A stretch of 64,000 nucleotides of DNA from Solibacillus sp. FSL R7-0668 (GCF_038006205.1 NZ_JBBOUU010000001.1:2792001-2856000), one strand, 5' to 3'. Positions 37,176-46,640 are shown, numbered from the stretch's first letter. Program-made: numbers and translations. Notes: a model not told the origin generated them from the sequence alone.

Positions 37176-38336
37176 TTAAATTGTTAGCATCGGTTTTTTC
37201 TCGACAAACGACATAAAGTCCAAGGATAGAATAGGTTTGTTTTGTTCAAGTGAATCACAGCTGTAGAAAATAACAGCAAAGGTTGTACCACTTTCAAAAG
37301 GAATATGGCGATATTCTAAAATATGGTCAAACTGCTTTTTTAACTGTTCATGCAAAATAACGAAAGTCGAATCGATTTTTACATCATGATCAAATTCTGC
37401 ACATGTAAAATTATAAATTTTATCGTCCATTGCCTGTATTAACTGTGGCCAATCCGGCTTTGTTTGCTCAAAAAAATGACGATATGGATTGACACCGTAA
37501 GCAAAGTATCCTAGCTCGGTTGTGCCGATTCCAGCAAATCGAAGAGGATTAATTTCAATCGGAACAAATTCTCCATTATTTTGCATTCGTAATTCAATAT
37601 GTAAGGGCATTTTTCTTAAATCAAATAACTTATTCAGCCTAGCTATAAACTCGGTAATAGGAGCTAAATAATTAGATAAAATTTGCCTACTTGTATAATA
37701 AATGCGATCACTCATATCTTTTTCGTCTTTAAACATCCTCGAGAAAACATTTAGTATAACCGGCTCATTTTGATCATCAAAATATAAATCTACAGCGAAT
37801 TCTTGACCTTCGATATAGCTTTCGATAATAAATGAATTCGTATCTAATACATTTGTTGAGTAATTTTCATTACCCGACTGCATCGTATTCACTAAATTAT
37901 CAAGTACTCGTTGAAATTCATCTTTATTTTCTATTCGGTAAACACCCACGCTTGAATAGCCAATCGAAGGCTTCAAAATAACCGGATATGGTAACTTTTC
38001 AGTATCAATGAGAGGTAATTCGTTCATCGAAGCTTCTAAAAAGAAAAACTGTGGATAAATTTTTGACAATTGCTTTCTAAAGTCAACTTTGTTCTTAAAT
38101 ACATTGGCAATTTTCGTTATATTTGCCTCACTATGAAATTCATTTAACAGGTAAAAAGCCTCCTCAGAATTCATAATAATTAATTCCTCTGATTGAAACA
38201 TCTTCTCTAAAGCTTGTTGCTCTACAAATTGTTGTCCAAGTATTACTTGTTGCTGGATATCGCACATGACAATGTCTTTCTCATATAGTGTTTCTGACAA
38301 AAGTGGCGATATGTATGTACTATCAAGTAAAATCAA
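37176..38336 (-). CDS. ATP-grasp domain protein of unknown substrate
   Basis: A 386-residue ATP-grasp enzyme (carboxylate-amine/thiol ligase type). Visible: KLPYPVILKPSIGYSSVGVY (ATP-binding Lys and Gly/Ser loop, about 118-137), FIIESYIEGQEFAVDLYFDD (adenine-contact Glu and acidic residue), LHIELRMQ and EFVPIEINPLRFAG (metal-binding Glu/Asn). The N-terminal pre-ATP domain has no recognised match. The true start is TTG at 38336: GGAGGG lies 6 bases before it, and the upstream ATG at 38366 would translate that ribosome site. Substrate and product unknown; candidates include peptide or amino-acid ligases. Confidence 0.85.
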   Translation of the reverse strand: MILLDSTYISPLLSETLYEKDIVMCDIQQQVILGQQFVEQQALEKMFQSEELIIMNSEEAFYLLNEFHSEANITKIANVFKNKVDFRKQLSKIYPQFFFLEASMNELPLIDTEKLPYPVILKPSIGYSSVGVYRIENKDEFQRVLDNLVNTMQSGNENYSTNVLDTNSFIIESYIEGQEFAVDLYFDDQNEPVILNVFSRMFKDEKDMSDRIYYTSRQILSNYLAPITEFIARLNKLFDLRKMPLHIELRMQNNGEFVPIEINPLRFAGIGTTELGYFAYGVNPYRHFFEQTKPDWPQLIQAMDDKIYNFTCAEFDHDVKIDSTFVILHEQLKKQFDHILEYRHIPFESGTTFAVIFYSCDSLEQNKPILSLDFMSFVEKKPMLTI

Positions 38337-38586
38337 AAATATCCCTCCATCACTACCAGCTATCATGGAAATGCCCTATAGACACCCCAATATACCTAAC
38401 ACAAAATAAAATATAGGTATTTAATAACTTCATATTTTTTAAAAATAACCCCTTAATACTACACTTATCCATTATACACCAACATTACTTTCGGTCTACA
38501 TTTTAGAATTTTCAGATAAACGGTGAGATATAACCCATTAATGCCATTATCTTATATTCCCATCATAAAAGTACTGCTAAAGGAAT
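38337..38586. other. Upstream region of the ATP-grasp gene
   Basis: About 250 AT-rich bases holding the 5' region of the ATP-grasp gene. No clear sigma-A promoter and no other element recognised. Confidence 0.4.
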
Positions 38587-38633
38587 CAAAAAAGCTGTAC
38601 CGAAAGTATAAGTAAACCTTTCAGGAACAGCTC
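38587..38633 (-). terminator. Terminator after the 145-residue membrane protein gene
   Basis: Minus strand stem AGCTGTTCCTGAAAG / CTTTCGGTACAGCT followed by six T; it lies about 80 bases past the stop. Confidence 0.82.
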
Positions 38634-38713
38634 TCTCAAATAAAAAGGCCTCCATCGTCCATTCAAATCGAATAAACAATAAAGGCTCCGTTTTATCATT
38701 ACATAATATACGC

Positions 38714-39151
38714 TTATTTTAACTTCTTAAACTTAAATTGCTCCACTAGTTCACGTTTTTGGTCATAAAAAACCTCTTCAAAAATGACCGTTAATAAAAA
38801 GGCATTTAAAAATGGAATGATTACATACATTGGCATGCCTGCTAAATCGTATGGCATTAAGCCACGCGCGAATACTTCTACAAAACCAATTTGTGCGAAA
38901 TAAAAAATCATCCCAATCCCTACTTGCCAAATCGGACGCTTATCTTTGCGTTTTTCAAACCAAAGCACCTTTTTGAATGAATTTCTAACGTCTTCTGCAA
39001 CAAATAAACTTACCATAAAAATGATGATAAATAATACGGGTATATGGAAAATTTCAGCCTTCATAAACTGAAAATTCGATTGGAAATATAATGCAGTAAC
39101 AGAGGTCGCCATAATAAAAGCAATTAATGTGTTTTGGATTGTTCTGCTCAT
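38714..39151 (-). CDS. Small membrane protein, unknown
   Basis: A 145-residue protein with four predicted helices (about 5-25, 34-52, 74-95, 107-127) and a basic C terminus (QFKFKKLK). A cytoplasmic loop between helices 2 and 3 is strongly charged (EDVRNSFKKVLWFEKRKDKR). I do not recognise the family. ATG at 39151 with AAAGGAGAATTCGAC upstream supports translation. Monocistronic, with its own terminator. Confidence 0.65.
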   Translation of the reverse strand: MSRTIQNTLIAFIMATSVTALYFQSNFQFMKAEIFHIPVLFIIIFMVSLFVAEDVRNSFKKVLWFEKRKDKRPIWQVGIGMIFYFAQIGFVEVFARGLMPYDLAGMPMYVIIPFLNAFLLTVIFEEVFYDQKRELVEQFKFKKLK

Positions 39152-39250
39152 GTCGAATTCTCCTTTTCTATTAAGTAAATCCTATTATAACAGCAAAATA
39201 ATATGAATCAGTAATATTATTTGAAGATTTCATGAAGGTAAATAAAGTTA

Positions 39251-39292
39251 AAAAAGGAAGTGTCCGAGAAGTATTTCTGGGACACTCCCTTT
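39251..39292 (-). terminator. Hairpin copy 1 of a repeated terminator (after hflKC)
   Basis: Minus strand AAAGGGAGTGTCCCAGAA pairs with TTCTCGGACACTTCCTTT, then a T-run. A near-identical hairpin occurs after pyk at 49469-49510. Confidence 0.75.
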
Positions 39293-39371
39293 GCGCCGAG
39301 GATGGTGAGAATTTATTCTGACCACCGCAGAAGCACCGCCTCAAGCGGATAATTAATATATGAGGAGGCAA
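39293..39371. other. Structured spacer between two hairpins after hflC
   Basis: Includes the inverted pair GGTGAGAAT / ATTCTGACC (about 39306-39325) and CCGCCTCAAGCGG-like pairing (about 39340-39352). No gene. Together with its flanking hairpins it forms a compact region of about 150 bases full of inverted repeats. Confidence 0.45.
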
Positions 39372-39401
39372 CTGTCTAAAAAGTTTCGACTTTTTAGACA
39401 G
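39372..39401. repeat. Perfect hairpin just after hflC
   Basis: CTGTCTAAAAAG-TTTCGA-CTTTTTAGACAG, a 12-base perfect stem, 14 bases past the hflC stop. It lacks a T-run on the minus strand, so it is not a typical terminator. Confidence 0.75.
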
Positions 39402-39415
39402 CCCGCCCTTTCATA

Positions 39416-40486
39416 TTATTGTAACTGCCCAGAAAGTAATTTTGCATACGGTGAATCCGCTGGAATAATAATAACGGTTTCATCACCAATTGTTTTCTTA
39501 TAGGATTCTAGTGTTCTAAATAGGCTATAGAATTCTGGATCTTTCGAATAAGCATTATTATAAATTTCAGCAGCCTGTGCTTCACCCTCTGCACGAATCA
39601 CTGCTGCATTTTTATTAGCTGTCGCTATAATGACCTGCACCTTTTGATCTGTTTCTGCCTCTTTACTACGCTTTTCCGCGTCCCCTTCAGATAAATACTT
39701 TTGAGCAATTGATTGACGCTCTGACACCATTCGTGTAAAGACAGCCTGCTCATTTTCCTCTGGTAAATCGGTACGACGAATTCGCACATCGACAACTTCA
39801 ATCCCCAAATTCGCTTCGGTAATCAGTTCATTGACACGTTTTGTTACACGATCATTAATATTACCACGCTTTGAGTTCTCTTCGTCAATGATATCATCAT
39901 AAACTGTTTGACCAAATTCCGTACGTAACGCCGAGTAAATATACTCTTCCATACGGCTTTCCGCATTTAGCAATTGCCCTGCATTTGAAATTAACGCTTT
40001 CGGGTCTGTTACACGCCAAATTGTATAGTTATCAATAATGATTCGCTTTTTGTCACCCGTACTAATTTCCTCTTCTGTCATATCATGCGTCATTAAATTA
40101 CGTGGTAATGTTGTAATACTTTGAATAAATGGGAGTTTCATGTGAAGACCAGGTTCTGTCTCATATTTGACTACTTCCCCAAATTGACGAATGACTTTAT
40201 ACTCATTTTCCTTCACGACATATAGGTTAGCAAAGACAATGATGAGCATGGCAAATACAGCAGTAATAATTGCAGCAGATGCCCCCCATTGTTTCAGGTT
40301 TACAGGCTTTTTATCTTTTTTTATCGGCTTCGCCGCTTTTTTAGGCTTTTCCTCCGACACGGGTGCTTCTTCATTCGTTTCTGCCTTAGGAACTTCGTGT
40401 ACGGTTTTTGCTTGTTTCTTATTGCCAAATAACTTTTTTACAAATTCATCTAAATCGCCATCGAAATTATTTTTATCGTTGCTCAT
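39416..40486 (-). CDS. hflC: HflC, SPFH/band-7 membrane protein
   Basis: A 356-residue SPFH protein, partner of HflK in the complex that surrounds and modulates FtsH protease. HflC features: YVVKENEYKVIRQFGEVVKY after the helix, GLHMKLPFIQSI, GIEVVDVRIRRTDLP, and SKDPEFYSLFRTLESYKKTI near the C terminus. Unusually, the helix (about 68-92) is preceded by a charged Lys/Glu-rich cytoplasmic tail of about 65 residues; in E. coli that tail is on HflK. ATG overlaps the hflK stop (TAATG); GGAGG upstream. Confidence 0.92.
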   Translation of the reverse strand: MSNDKNNFDGDLDEFVKKLFGNKKQAKTVHEVPKAETNEEAPVSEEKPKKAAKPIKKDKKPVNLKQWGASAAIITAVFAMLIIVFANLYVVKENEYKVIRQFGEVVKYETEPGLHMKLPFIQSITTLPRNLMTHDMTEEEISTGDKKRIIIDNYTIWRVTDPKALISNAGQLLNAESRMEEYIYSALRTEFGQTVYDDIIDEENSKRGNINDRVTKRVNELITEANLGIEVVDVRIRRTDLPEENEQAVFTRMVSERQSIAQKYLSEGDAEKRSKEAETDQKVQVIIATANKNAAVIRAEGEAQAAEIYNNAYSKDPEFYSLFRTLESYKKTIGDETVIIIPADSPYAKLLSGQLQ

Positions 40487-41451
40487 TAGTTCGAACCTCC
40501 TTCTTTTTTCGTTTCAGTAGAAGTATTCGTTTGTGTTGGTTGTAATGGTAAATACTTTAATGTACTACTACCATCATCGTTCATAATATATATTTGTGCA
40601 TTTGGTAACACGGCCTCTAATGTTTCAATCATTAAACGTTCACGTGTAATTTCCTTATTTAAGCGATATTCTTCATACAACTGATTGAATAAGGCGACTT
40701 CCCCTTTTGCCTGCTCGATACGGGCTGTTTTTTCCCCAGCTGCTTTCGATAAAATCGCCTTCTCTTCCCCAGCAGCTTCACTTGTACGTTGATTATTATA
40801 TTTTTCCGCTTCATTGATTTTTGTACTCTTCATTTCACGCGCATCTGTTACAGCTGTAAAAGCAGCACGTACTTCTTCATTCGGTACATCAACATCCTGT
40901 AGCTTGACACCAACGACGCTAATCCCAATATCATATTTTTCGAGTAACGACACTAATAAATCACGCGTTTTCGCCTCGATTTCTGCTTTCCCGTCTGTTA
41001 AGGCATCATCAATCGTTGAGCTACCAATAACTGAACGAATCGCACTCGATGTAGCGCTATGTAAAATTGTACGTGGCTCAGCAGAATTAAATAAATATTT
41101 CTTAGGGTCCACAATACGCCATTGTACGACTAGGTCTGTTAATACAATGTATTCGTCACCTGTAATCATTTTTGTTTCTTTATCAAATGCTTCTAATTCA
41201 CCAGCTGAATTTTGCTTATACCCAAATTGTAAACTGTACGTTTCCTTTGATAAAACTTCTACCGTTTGAATCGGCCATGGTAATTTAAAATGTAGCCCTG
41301 AATCTTGAATGGTTTCATCGGCTTGTCCGAACGTAATGACTACCGCTTGTTCGGATTCATCTACCGTATACCACGATGTCGTTACAGCTACGATTGCGAT
41401 AATCGCAAATAAAATTAGGCCAATCCATAATAATGTTCGCTTCACACTCAT
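40486..41451 (-). CDS. hflK: HflK, SPFH/band-7 membrane protein
   Basis: A 321-residue SPFH protein. HflK features: SWYTVDESEQAVVITFGQAD after the single helix (7-28), GLHFKLPWPIQTVEVL, and the C-terminal stretch ITRERLMIETLEAVLPNAQI. Unlike E. coli HflK there is no long N-terminal extension before the helix. First gene of hflK-hflC. B. subtilis, as I recall, has no HflKC, so this pair is an addition in the polA-phoR interval. Confidence 0.92.
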   Translation of the reverse strand: MSVKRTLLWIGLILFAIIAIVAVTTSWYTVDESEQAVVITFGQADETIQDSGLHFKLPWPIQTVEVLSKETYSLQFGYKQNSAGELEAFDKETKMITGDEYIVLTDLVVQWRIVDPKKYLFNSAEPRTILHSATSSAIRSVIGSSTIDDALTDGKAEIEAKTRDLLVSLLEKYDIGISVVGVKLQDVDVPNEEVRAAFTAVTDAREMKSTKINEAEKYNNQRTSEAAGEEKAILSKAAGEKTARIEQAKGEVALFNQLYEEYRLNKEITRERLMIETLEAVLPNAQIYIMNDDGSSTLKYLPLQPTQTNTSTETKKEGGSN

Positions 41452-41591
41452 CGTTAAAACCTCCTACTCTTTTTTATTCAAATTAATTTACGAGTGAAAC
41501 AAGCATAAAGTTTCAAAAATTTTCATATAACACAAATTTCAGTTAATCAGTAAACATCATCCGTATAAAAGGATGGCACTATTTATCCATG

Positions 41592-41629
41592 GAAAAAAGC
41601 CGTCCTCTCCAATAGAGAACAGCTTTTTA
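41592..41629 (-). terminator. Terminator after phoR
   Basis: Minus strand stem AAAAAGCTGTTCTCT / AGAGGACGGCTTTTT, about 110 bases past the phoR stop and upstream of hflK. Confidence 0.82.
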
Positions 41630-41740
41630 TCATACGTATTCATCAACTAATGCATTACTTTTGAAACGGGGGTTTCTACTACAAAGAATAGCACCCGAAT
41701 ATAAAGTATTTATATCAGTATTGTAAAAGAATTGTTAAGC

Positions 41741-43279
41741 TTATTTTTGTAGTGGCAAGTATACCTTCATACTCGTACCTTTTCCAACTTCACTCGTTAC
41801 TTGAATTTTCCCCTGATGTGCTTCGATTAAATGCTTCACAATCGACAAGCCTAACCCTGTACCGCCAGAATTACGACTGCGGGCACGATCTACACGATAA
41901 AAGCGTTCAAAAATCCGTGAAATTTCAGCCTTTTCAATACCAAGCCCCTCGTCCCTTACTTCAAAAATCCCGTACTCACTATTCGCACTAATTCGTAATG
42001 TGACGGTCGTTTCTTCTTTTGAATACGCGATGGCATTGTTAATAAGATTTGTAAAGATTTGCATTAAGCGATTGAAGTCACCTAAAATGATGGCATCCTG
42101 CTCAATTTCCACATCAAATTGCATATGCTTACTTTCAAGCTGTGCACTTGTTAAATCAACCACGCGCACTAATATATCCTGTAGTTTGGTTGGCGTGATG
42201 TCTAATTCAAAGCCATGACGTTCAATTTTTGATAGCTCTAGTAAATCATGGACAAGCACTTCAATGCGGTTGCTTTCATCATGAATTATATTCAAAAAGG
42301 ATAGCAGCATTTGCTCATCTTTAAATGCCCCATCTAGAAGTGTCTCAGAAAATCCTTTGATCGACGTAATTGGTGTTCGTAACTCATGCGAAACATTGGC
42401 AACAAAGTCTTTTCGTATTTGTTCTAGCCGTACAAGCTCGCTAATATCATGCATAACAATAACAACGCCAAGCCAGCGCCCATGCTCTCCGACTACCGGT
42501 GCACCGTACACTTGCTCATTATATTCTTCTTCCCCGATTTCCATAACAAGCTGCTGACGATAGGGCATTTCCGTTAAAAATACGTGATCGATAAACTTTT
42601 CTAATTGCTTCGGTAATCCTAGCGACATAAAACTTTTACCGATTAATTGTGCTGTCGGCAATTCAAAATGCTTTTGAAATTTTTTATTGACGATGGAAAT
42701 ATTGCCTTCACGGTCAATCATCATGAGCGCACTTCCCATATTTTCTATCAATGTTTTTAAGCGCTCTTCTTCAATCATTCGTGTTTTTGTAATGTCCTGT
42801 AAATTGCGTGCTAAAATATTGATTGAATTACGCAATTCAACTACTGTTCGAGGACCATTCGCAAAAGCGCGAGCACGATAGTTTCCCTTCGATAGCTCAA
42901 TAGCTGTCTTCGTAATATTAATAATAGGCGTAATAAAATTTGCTGCTACACGATGTGCCATCAATGCCATAATGATTAACCCTAATAAAAGCAATGTCGC
43001 CACCGTAATGTACAGCTTCATCTTTAGTTCGCTAAAATCAGATGAATCTATTTCCGATGTGTATGTCTTTAATAATGCTTGTTTTTGATCGTCTGTTAAT
43101 ACAATTTGTTCATCCTTAATAATTTGTTCCAGTTGTGCAACATTGGCATCTTTTGCAATCGTATAATATTCATCCGCAAAAAAAGGAAAAAGCTGCCCTA
43201 TGAACAACCCTAGAACAGCTAATCCTAACCCGATGACAAAAATAAATGAATAAAATAAACGGTTCTTCATAATATTCAT
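41741..43279 (-). CDS. phoR: PhoR-type sensor histidine kinase
   Basis: A 512-residue membrane kinase. Helix 1 (about 7-30), a short outer segment of about 50 residues, helix 2 (about 85-106), HAMP (107-160), PAS (about 170-270, MGSALMMIDREGNISIVN), HisKA with the phosphorylated His in DFVANVSHELRTPITSIKGF, and HATPase with N-box NLINNAIAYS, DEGLGIEKAEI, RFYRVDRARSRNSGGTGLGL. Named PhoR because of the phoP partner and the mdh/polA neighbourhood. The outer sensor is much shorter than in B. subtilis PhoR. Confidence 0.9.
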   Translation of the reverse strand: MNIMKNRLFYSFIFVIGLGLAVLGLFIGQLFPFFADEYYTIAKDANVAQLEQIIKDEQIVLTDDQKQALLKTYTSEIDSSDFSELKMKLYITVATLLLLGLIIMALMAHRVAANFITPIINITKTAIELSKGNYRARAFANGPRTVVELRNSINILARNLQDITKTRMIEEERLKTLIENMGSALMMIDREGNISIVNKKFQKHFELPTAQLIGKSFMSLGLPKQLEKFIDHVFLTEMPYRQQLVMEIGEEEYNEQVYGAPVVGEHGRWLGVVIVMHDISELVRLEQIRKDFVANVSHELRTPITSIKGFSETLLDGAFKDEQMLLSFLNIIHDESNRIEVLVHDLLELSKIERHGFELDITPTKLQDILVRVVDLTSAQLESKHMQFDVEIEQDAIILGDFNRLMQIFTNLINNAIAYSKEETTVTLRISANSEYGIFEVRDEGLGIEKAEISRIFERFYRVDRARSRNSGGTGLGLSIVKHLIEAHQGKIQVTSEVGKGTSMKVYLPLQK

Positions 43280-43989
43280 TATTTTTTTGGCTCCTCAAAT
43301 TTATAGCCCAATCCTCGAATCGTTTTAATATATAACGGCTTACGGCTATTTTCTTCAATTTTATCACGTAAATGGCTAATATGGACGTCCACAATTCGTG
43401 TATCGCCAGCAAAATCATAATTCCATACCGCGCTAAGTAATTGGTCGCGCGTTAATACACGATTTTTATTTTCTAATAAATACACTAAAAGCTCAAATTC
43501 TTTCGGTGTAAATTCTAATGATTCTTCATGAATAAACGCTTCAAAACGTTCTGGGTATACTTTTAAATTGCCAAACGAATAAACAATTTCACTCGGTTCG
43601 GCTACTTCTTCTACAATCGGGCCAGAAAAACGACGTAATACAGCCTTTACACGTGCAATCACTTCACGCGGGCTAAACGGTTTGGTCATATAATCATCCG
43701 CACCTAGCTCTAAGCCTAACACTTTATCAAACTCATCATCACGTGCTGTTAACATAATAATCGGAACATTAATACGAAGACGACGTAACTCTTTACAAAC
43801 CTCAACACCATCAAGCTTAGGTAACATTAAGTCCAACAGCATGATATCCGGTGTATTTTCAACAGCTGTATCAAGCCCCGTCTGACCATCATGTGCAAGC
43901 AAAACTTCAAAACCAGCTTGCTCTAAATTATATTTCAATAATGTTGCAATTGGCAATTCATCTTCTACTACTAAAACCGTTTTCGTCAT
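43279..43989 (-). CDS. phoP: PhoP-type response regulator
   Basis: A 236-residue OmpR/PhoB-family regulator. Receiver domain: acidic pair EDE near the N terminus, phosphorylated Asp in IMLLDLMLPKLDG (about 53), Thr/Ser and Lys in IIMLTARDDE and DYMTKPFSPRE. C-terminal winged helix: FTPKEFELLVYLLENKNRVL, TRIVDVHISHLRDKIEE and IRGLGYKFEEP. In B. subtilis it controls the phosphate-starvation response. The start at 43989 follows TTGGAGGATTTAGAC. TAATG overlap with phoR indicates coupled translation. Confidence 0.93.
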   Translation of the reverse strand: MTKTVLVVEDELPIATLLKYNLEQAGFEVLLAHDGQTGLDTAVENTPDIMLLDLMLPKLDGVEVCKELRRLRINVPIIMLTARDDEFDKVLGLELGADDYMTKPFSPREVIARVKAVLRRFSGPIVEEVAEPSEIVYSFGNLKVYPERFEAFIHEESLEFTPKEFELLVYLLENKNRVLTRDQLLSAVWNYDFAGDTRIVDVHISHLRDKIEENSRKPLYIKTIRGLGYKFEEPKK

Positions 43990-44141
43990 GTCTAAATCCT
44001 CCAAGATTGATTTGAAACCCCCATCTCAAATCAATGCCTTCCTTTGTCTGGCAGTGACACGTATCTTTGAAATACAGTATATCAAAGCGTCTCCTTCATA
44101 GTATCAACTTTTTTAGAAAAGTACAATTGTTGAAACATATT

Positions 44142-44189
44142 AAAAAAGGCGTAACTATTAGATGCTCACCTAATAGCCTCGCCGCTTTT
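44142..44189 (-). terminator. Terminator after mdh
   Basis: Minus strand stem AAAGCGGCGAGGCTATTAG / CTAATAGTTACGCCTTT (interrupted) followed by T-run; it separates mdh from phoP. Confidence 0.82.
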
Positions 44190-44192
44190 CAT

Positions 44193-45131
44193 TTACACTA
44201 ACGCCTTCATAACATCCTTCACTGCATCTGCGGAGTTATCTAACGCTTGTTTTTCTTCTGTTGTTAGCTCTAGCTCGTATATTTTTTCAATGCCGTTCGC
44301 ACCGAGCAAGGTCGGTACGCCTAGATAGATTCCTTCATAGCCATATTCGCCCTCTAAGTATGCGATAGATGGTAAAATGCGTTTTTGATCTTTTAAAATC
44401 GCCTCGGCCATTTCGACCATAGCTGCTGCCGGCGCATAATAGGCCGAACCATTACCAAGTAAGTTAACAATTTCACCGCCACCTACACGTGTACGTTGCA
44501 CGATTTCTGCTAAGCGTTCGGCAGGGATTAAGCTTTCTAATGGTACACCACCAATTGTTGCAAGTCGTGTTAAAGGCACCATTGTATCCCCATGCCCCCC
44601 TAAAACGAGCGCTGAAATATCCTTTACGGATACATTTAATTCTTCTGCAATGAATGCTCGGAAGCGCGCAGTATCTAATACCCCTGATTGACCGATAACG
44701 CGGTTTTTCGGGAAGCCTGATTCTTTAAATACTGTGTACGTCATGGCATCAACTGGATTTGTTAATACGATAATGATTGCATTTGGTGAAGTACGTGCCA
44801 CCTCTTTTGCAACAGCTTTCATAACGCCTTGATTGATTTGAACTAAATCATCTCGGCTCATTCCAGGCTTACGTGCAACACCTGCCGTAATTAAGACGAT
44901 ATCTGAATTCGCGATATCATCATAATTAGAAGTCCCGTTTACGTAGGAATCAAAGCCTTGAATCGGTGCTGTTTCCCACATATCAAGTGCTTTCCCTTTT
45001 GTCGGATTTTCTACTGCCGGTAGATCTAAAATTACGACATCGCCTAATTCTTTTTGTGCGGCGATGAAGGCTGCTGTTGCGCCTGTATACCCACTACCAA
45101 TAACGGCAATCTTTTTACGTTTTAATACCAT
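44193..45131 (-). CDS. mdh: Malate dehydrogenase
   Basis: A 312-residue LDH-like malate dehydrogenase. NAD fold [14 protein letters not shown], substrate Arg in [11 protein letters not shown], catalytic His in [13 protein letters not shown]. It converts malate and oxaloacetate in the TCA cycle. The start at 45131 follows AAAGGAGCGATTCG; the frame reaches 45152 but those codons hold the ribosome site. Third of citZ-icd-mdh, though a terminator-like hairpin lies between icd and mdh. Confidence 0.96.
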   Translation of the reverse strand: MVLKRKKIAVIGSGYTGATAAFIAAQKELGDVVILDLPAVENPTKGKALDMWETAPIQGFDSYVNGTSNYDDIANSDIVLITAGVARKPGMSRDDLVQINQGVMKAVAKEVARTSPNAIIIVLTNPVDAMTYTVFKESGFPKNRVIGQSGVLDTARFRAFIAEELNVSVKDISALVLGGHGDTMVPLTRLATIGGVPLESLIPAERLAEIVQRTRVGGGEIVNLLGNGSAYYAPAAAMVEMAEAILKDQKRILPSIAYLEGEYGYEGIYLGVPTLLGANGIEKIYELELTTEEKQALDNSADAVKDVMKALV

Positions 45132-45178
45132 TCGAATCGCTCCTTTTATCATTATTCATTTTCTCCACTTTTTGGTAC

Positions 45179-45213
45179 AAAAAAGGGAGAAAACACGAAG
45201 TCTCTCCCTTTTG
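45179..45213 (-). terminator. Terminator-like hairpin between icd and mdh
   Basis: Minus strand AAAAGGGAGAGACTTC / TTTTCTCCCTTTTTT pairing with T-run. It would end or reduce transcription from citZ-icd before mdh. Confidence 0.8.
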
Positions 45214-45350
45214 TTGTTACTATTTATTTTGGTATGAATAATTAGTAAAGTCAATCATTACCAGAAAATGATTTATTATGTTCACAATATTATTCTAAAT
45301 CAAATAATTTGTTCATAATTTCACATAAATAGGCAAAAAATAAGCTTTAA

Positions 45351-46613
45351 TTAGAAGTTTTCGATTAATTTAGTAGCGAATTCAGAACATTTAACTTCTG
45401 TAGCGCCATCCATTAAACGTGCGAAGTCATAAGTTACATATTTAGAAGAGATTGTTTTCTCAACTGAAGCAGTAATTAAGTCCGCAGCTTCTTGCCATCC
45501 TAAGTGCTCAAGCATTAATACGCCTGATAATAATACTGAAGATGGGTTTACTTTATCTTGACCAGCATACTTAGGTGCAGTACCGTGAGTAGCTTCGAAA
45601 ATAGCATGTCCAGTTAAGTAGTTGATGTTAGCACCTGGTGCGATACCGATACCACCAACTTGAGCAGCTAATGCGTCAGAGATGTAGTCACCGTTTAAGT
45701 TCATTGTTGCAACAACGTCGAACTCGTTTGGACGAGTTAAAATTTGTTGTAAGAAGATATCAGCGATTGAATCTTTAACTAAGATTTTACCAGCAGCTAA
45801 TGCAGCAGATTGTGCTTCGTTAGCAGCAGCTTCACCTTTTTCAGCTTTGATTGCATCATATTGGTTCCAAGTGAATACTTTGTCGCCGAATTCAGCTTCA
45901 GCTACATCATAACCCCATTGTTTGAATCCACCTTCAGTGAATTTCATGATGTTACCTTTGTGTACTAAAGTAACAGATGGTTTGTTGTGAGAGATAGCGT
46001 ATTCGATCGCAGAACGCACTAAACGCTCAGTACCTTCTTTAGATACTGGTTTGATCCCTAAGCCAGAAGTTTCTGGGAAGCGGATTTTGTTAACGCCTAG
46101 CTCGTTTTGTAAGAATGCTAATAATTTCTTTTGCTCGTCAGAACCAGCTTTGTACTCGATACCAGCATAGATATCTTCAGTGTTTTCACGGAAGATTACC
46201 ATATCAACATCTTCTGGACGTTTAACTGGTGAAGGTACACCGTCAAAGTGACGTACTGGACGTAAACATACATATAGGTCTAACTCTTGACGTAAAGCTA
46301 CGTTAAGTGAACGGATACCGCCACCGATTGGAGTTGTTAAAGGACCTTTGATTGCGATTAAGTATTCGTTGATTTTTTCTAAAGTTTCTGCAGGTAACCA
46401 TTCACCAGTTTTGTTGAATGCTTTTTCACCAGCTAAAACTTCTAACCATTCGATTTTCTTTTCACCGTTATAAGCTTTTTCTACTGCTGCGTCAATTACG
46501 CGAGAAGCTGCTGCCCAGATATCTGGACCGATGCCGTCACCCTCGATGAAAGGGATTACTGGATTGTTTGGAACGATAAGTTTACCGTTTTCAACTACGA
46601 TTTTGTTAGTCAT
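45351..46613 (-). CDS. icd: Isocitrate dehydrogenase (NADP)
   Basis: A 420-residue NADP-type isocitrate dehydrogenase. Signatures: [16 protein letters not shown], substrate Ser/Asn in [33 protein letters not shown] (metal Asp) and [14 protein letters not shown]. The start at 46613 follows ATTAGGAGGCAATTTCC. It follows citZ after a 79-base gap with a hairpin. Confidence 0.96.
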   Translation of the reverse strand: MTNKIVVENGKLIVPNNPVIPFIEGDGIGPDIWAAASRVIDAAVEKAYNGEKKIEWLEVLAGEKAFNKTGEWLPAETLEKINEYLIAIKGPLTTPIGGGIRSLNVALRQELDLYVCLRPVRHFDGVPSPVKRPEDVDMVIFRENTEDIYAGIEYKAGSDEQKKLLAFLQNELGVNKIRFPETSGLGIKPVSKEGTERLVRSAIEYAISHNKPSVTLVHKGNIMKFTEGGFKQWGYDVAEAEFGDKVFTWNQYDAIKAEKGEAAANEAQSAALAAGKILVKDSIADIFLQQILTRPNEFDVVATMNLNGDYISDALAAQVGGIGIAPGANINYLTGHAIFEATHGTAPKYAGQDKVNPSSVLLSGVLMLEHLGWQEAADLITASVEKTISSKYVTYDFARLMDGATEVKCSEFATKLIENF

Positions 46614-46640
46614 TGGAAATTGCCTCCTAATAATCATAAA

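Noticed and set aside
38367-38710. Direct repeat AAAGGCCTCC / AAAGGCTCC near 38646-38690
   Set aside because: Short and imperfect; only the separate terminator hairpin at 38587-38633 is supported.
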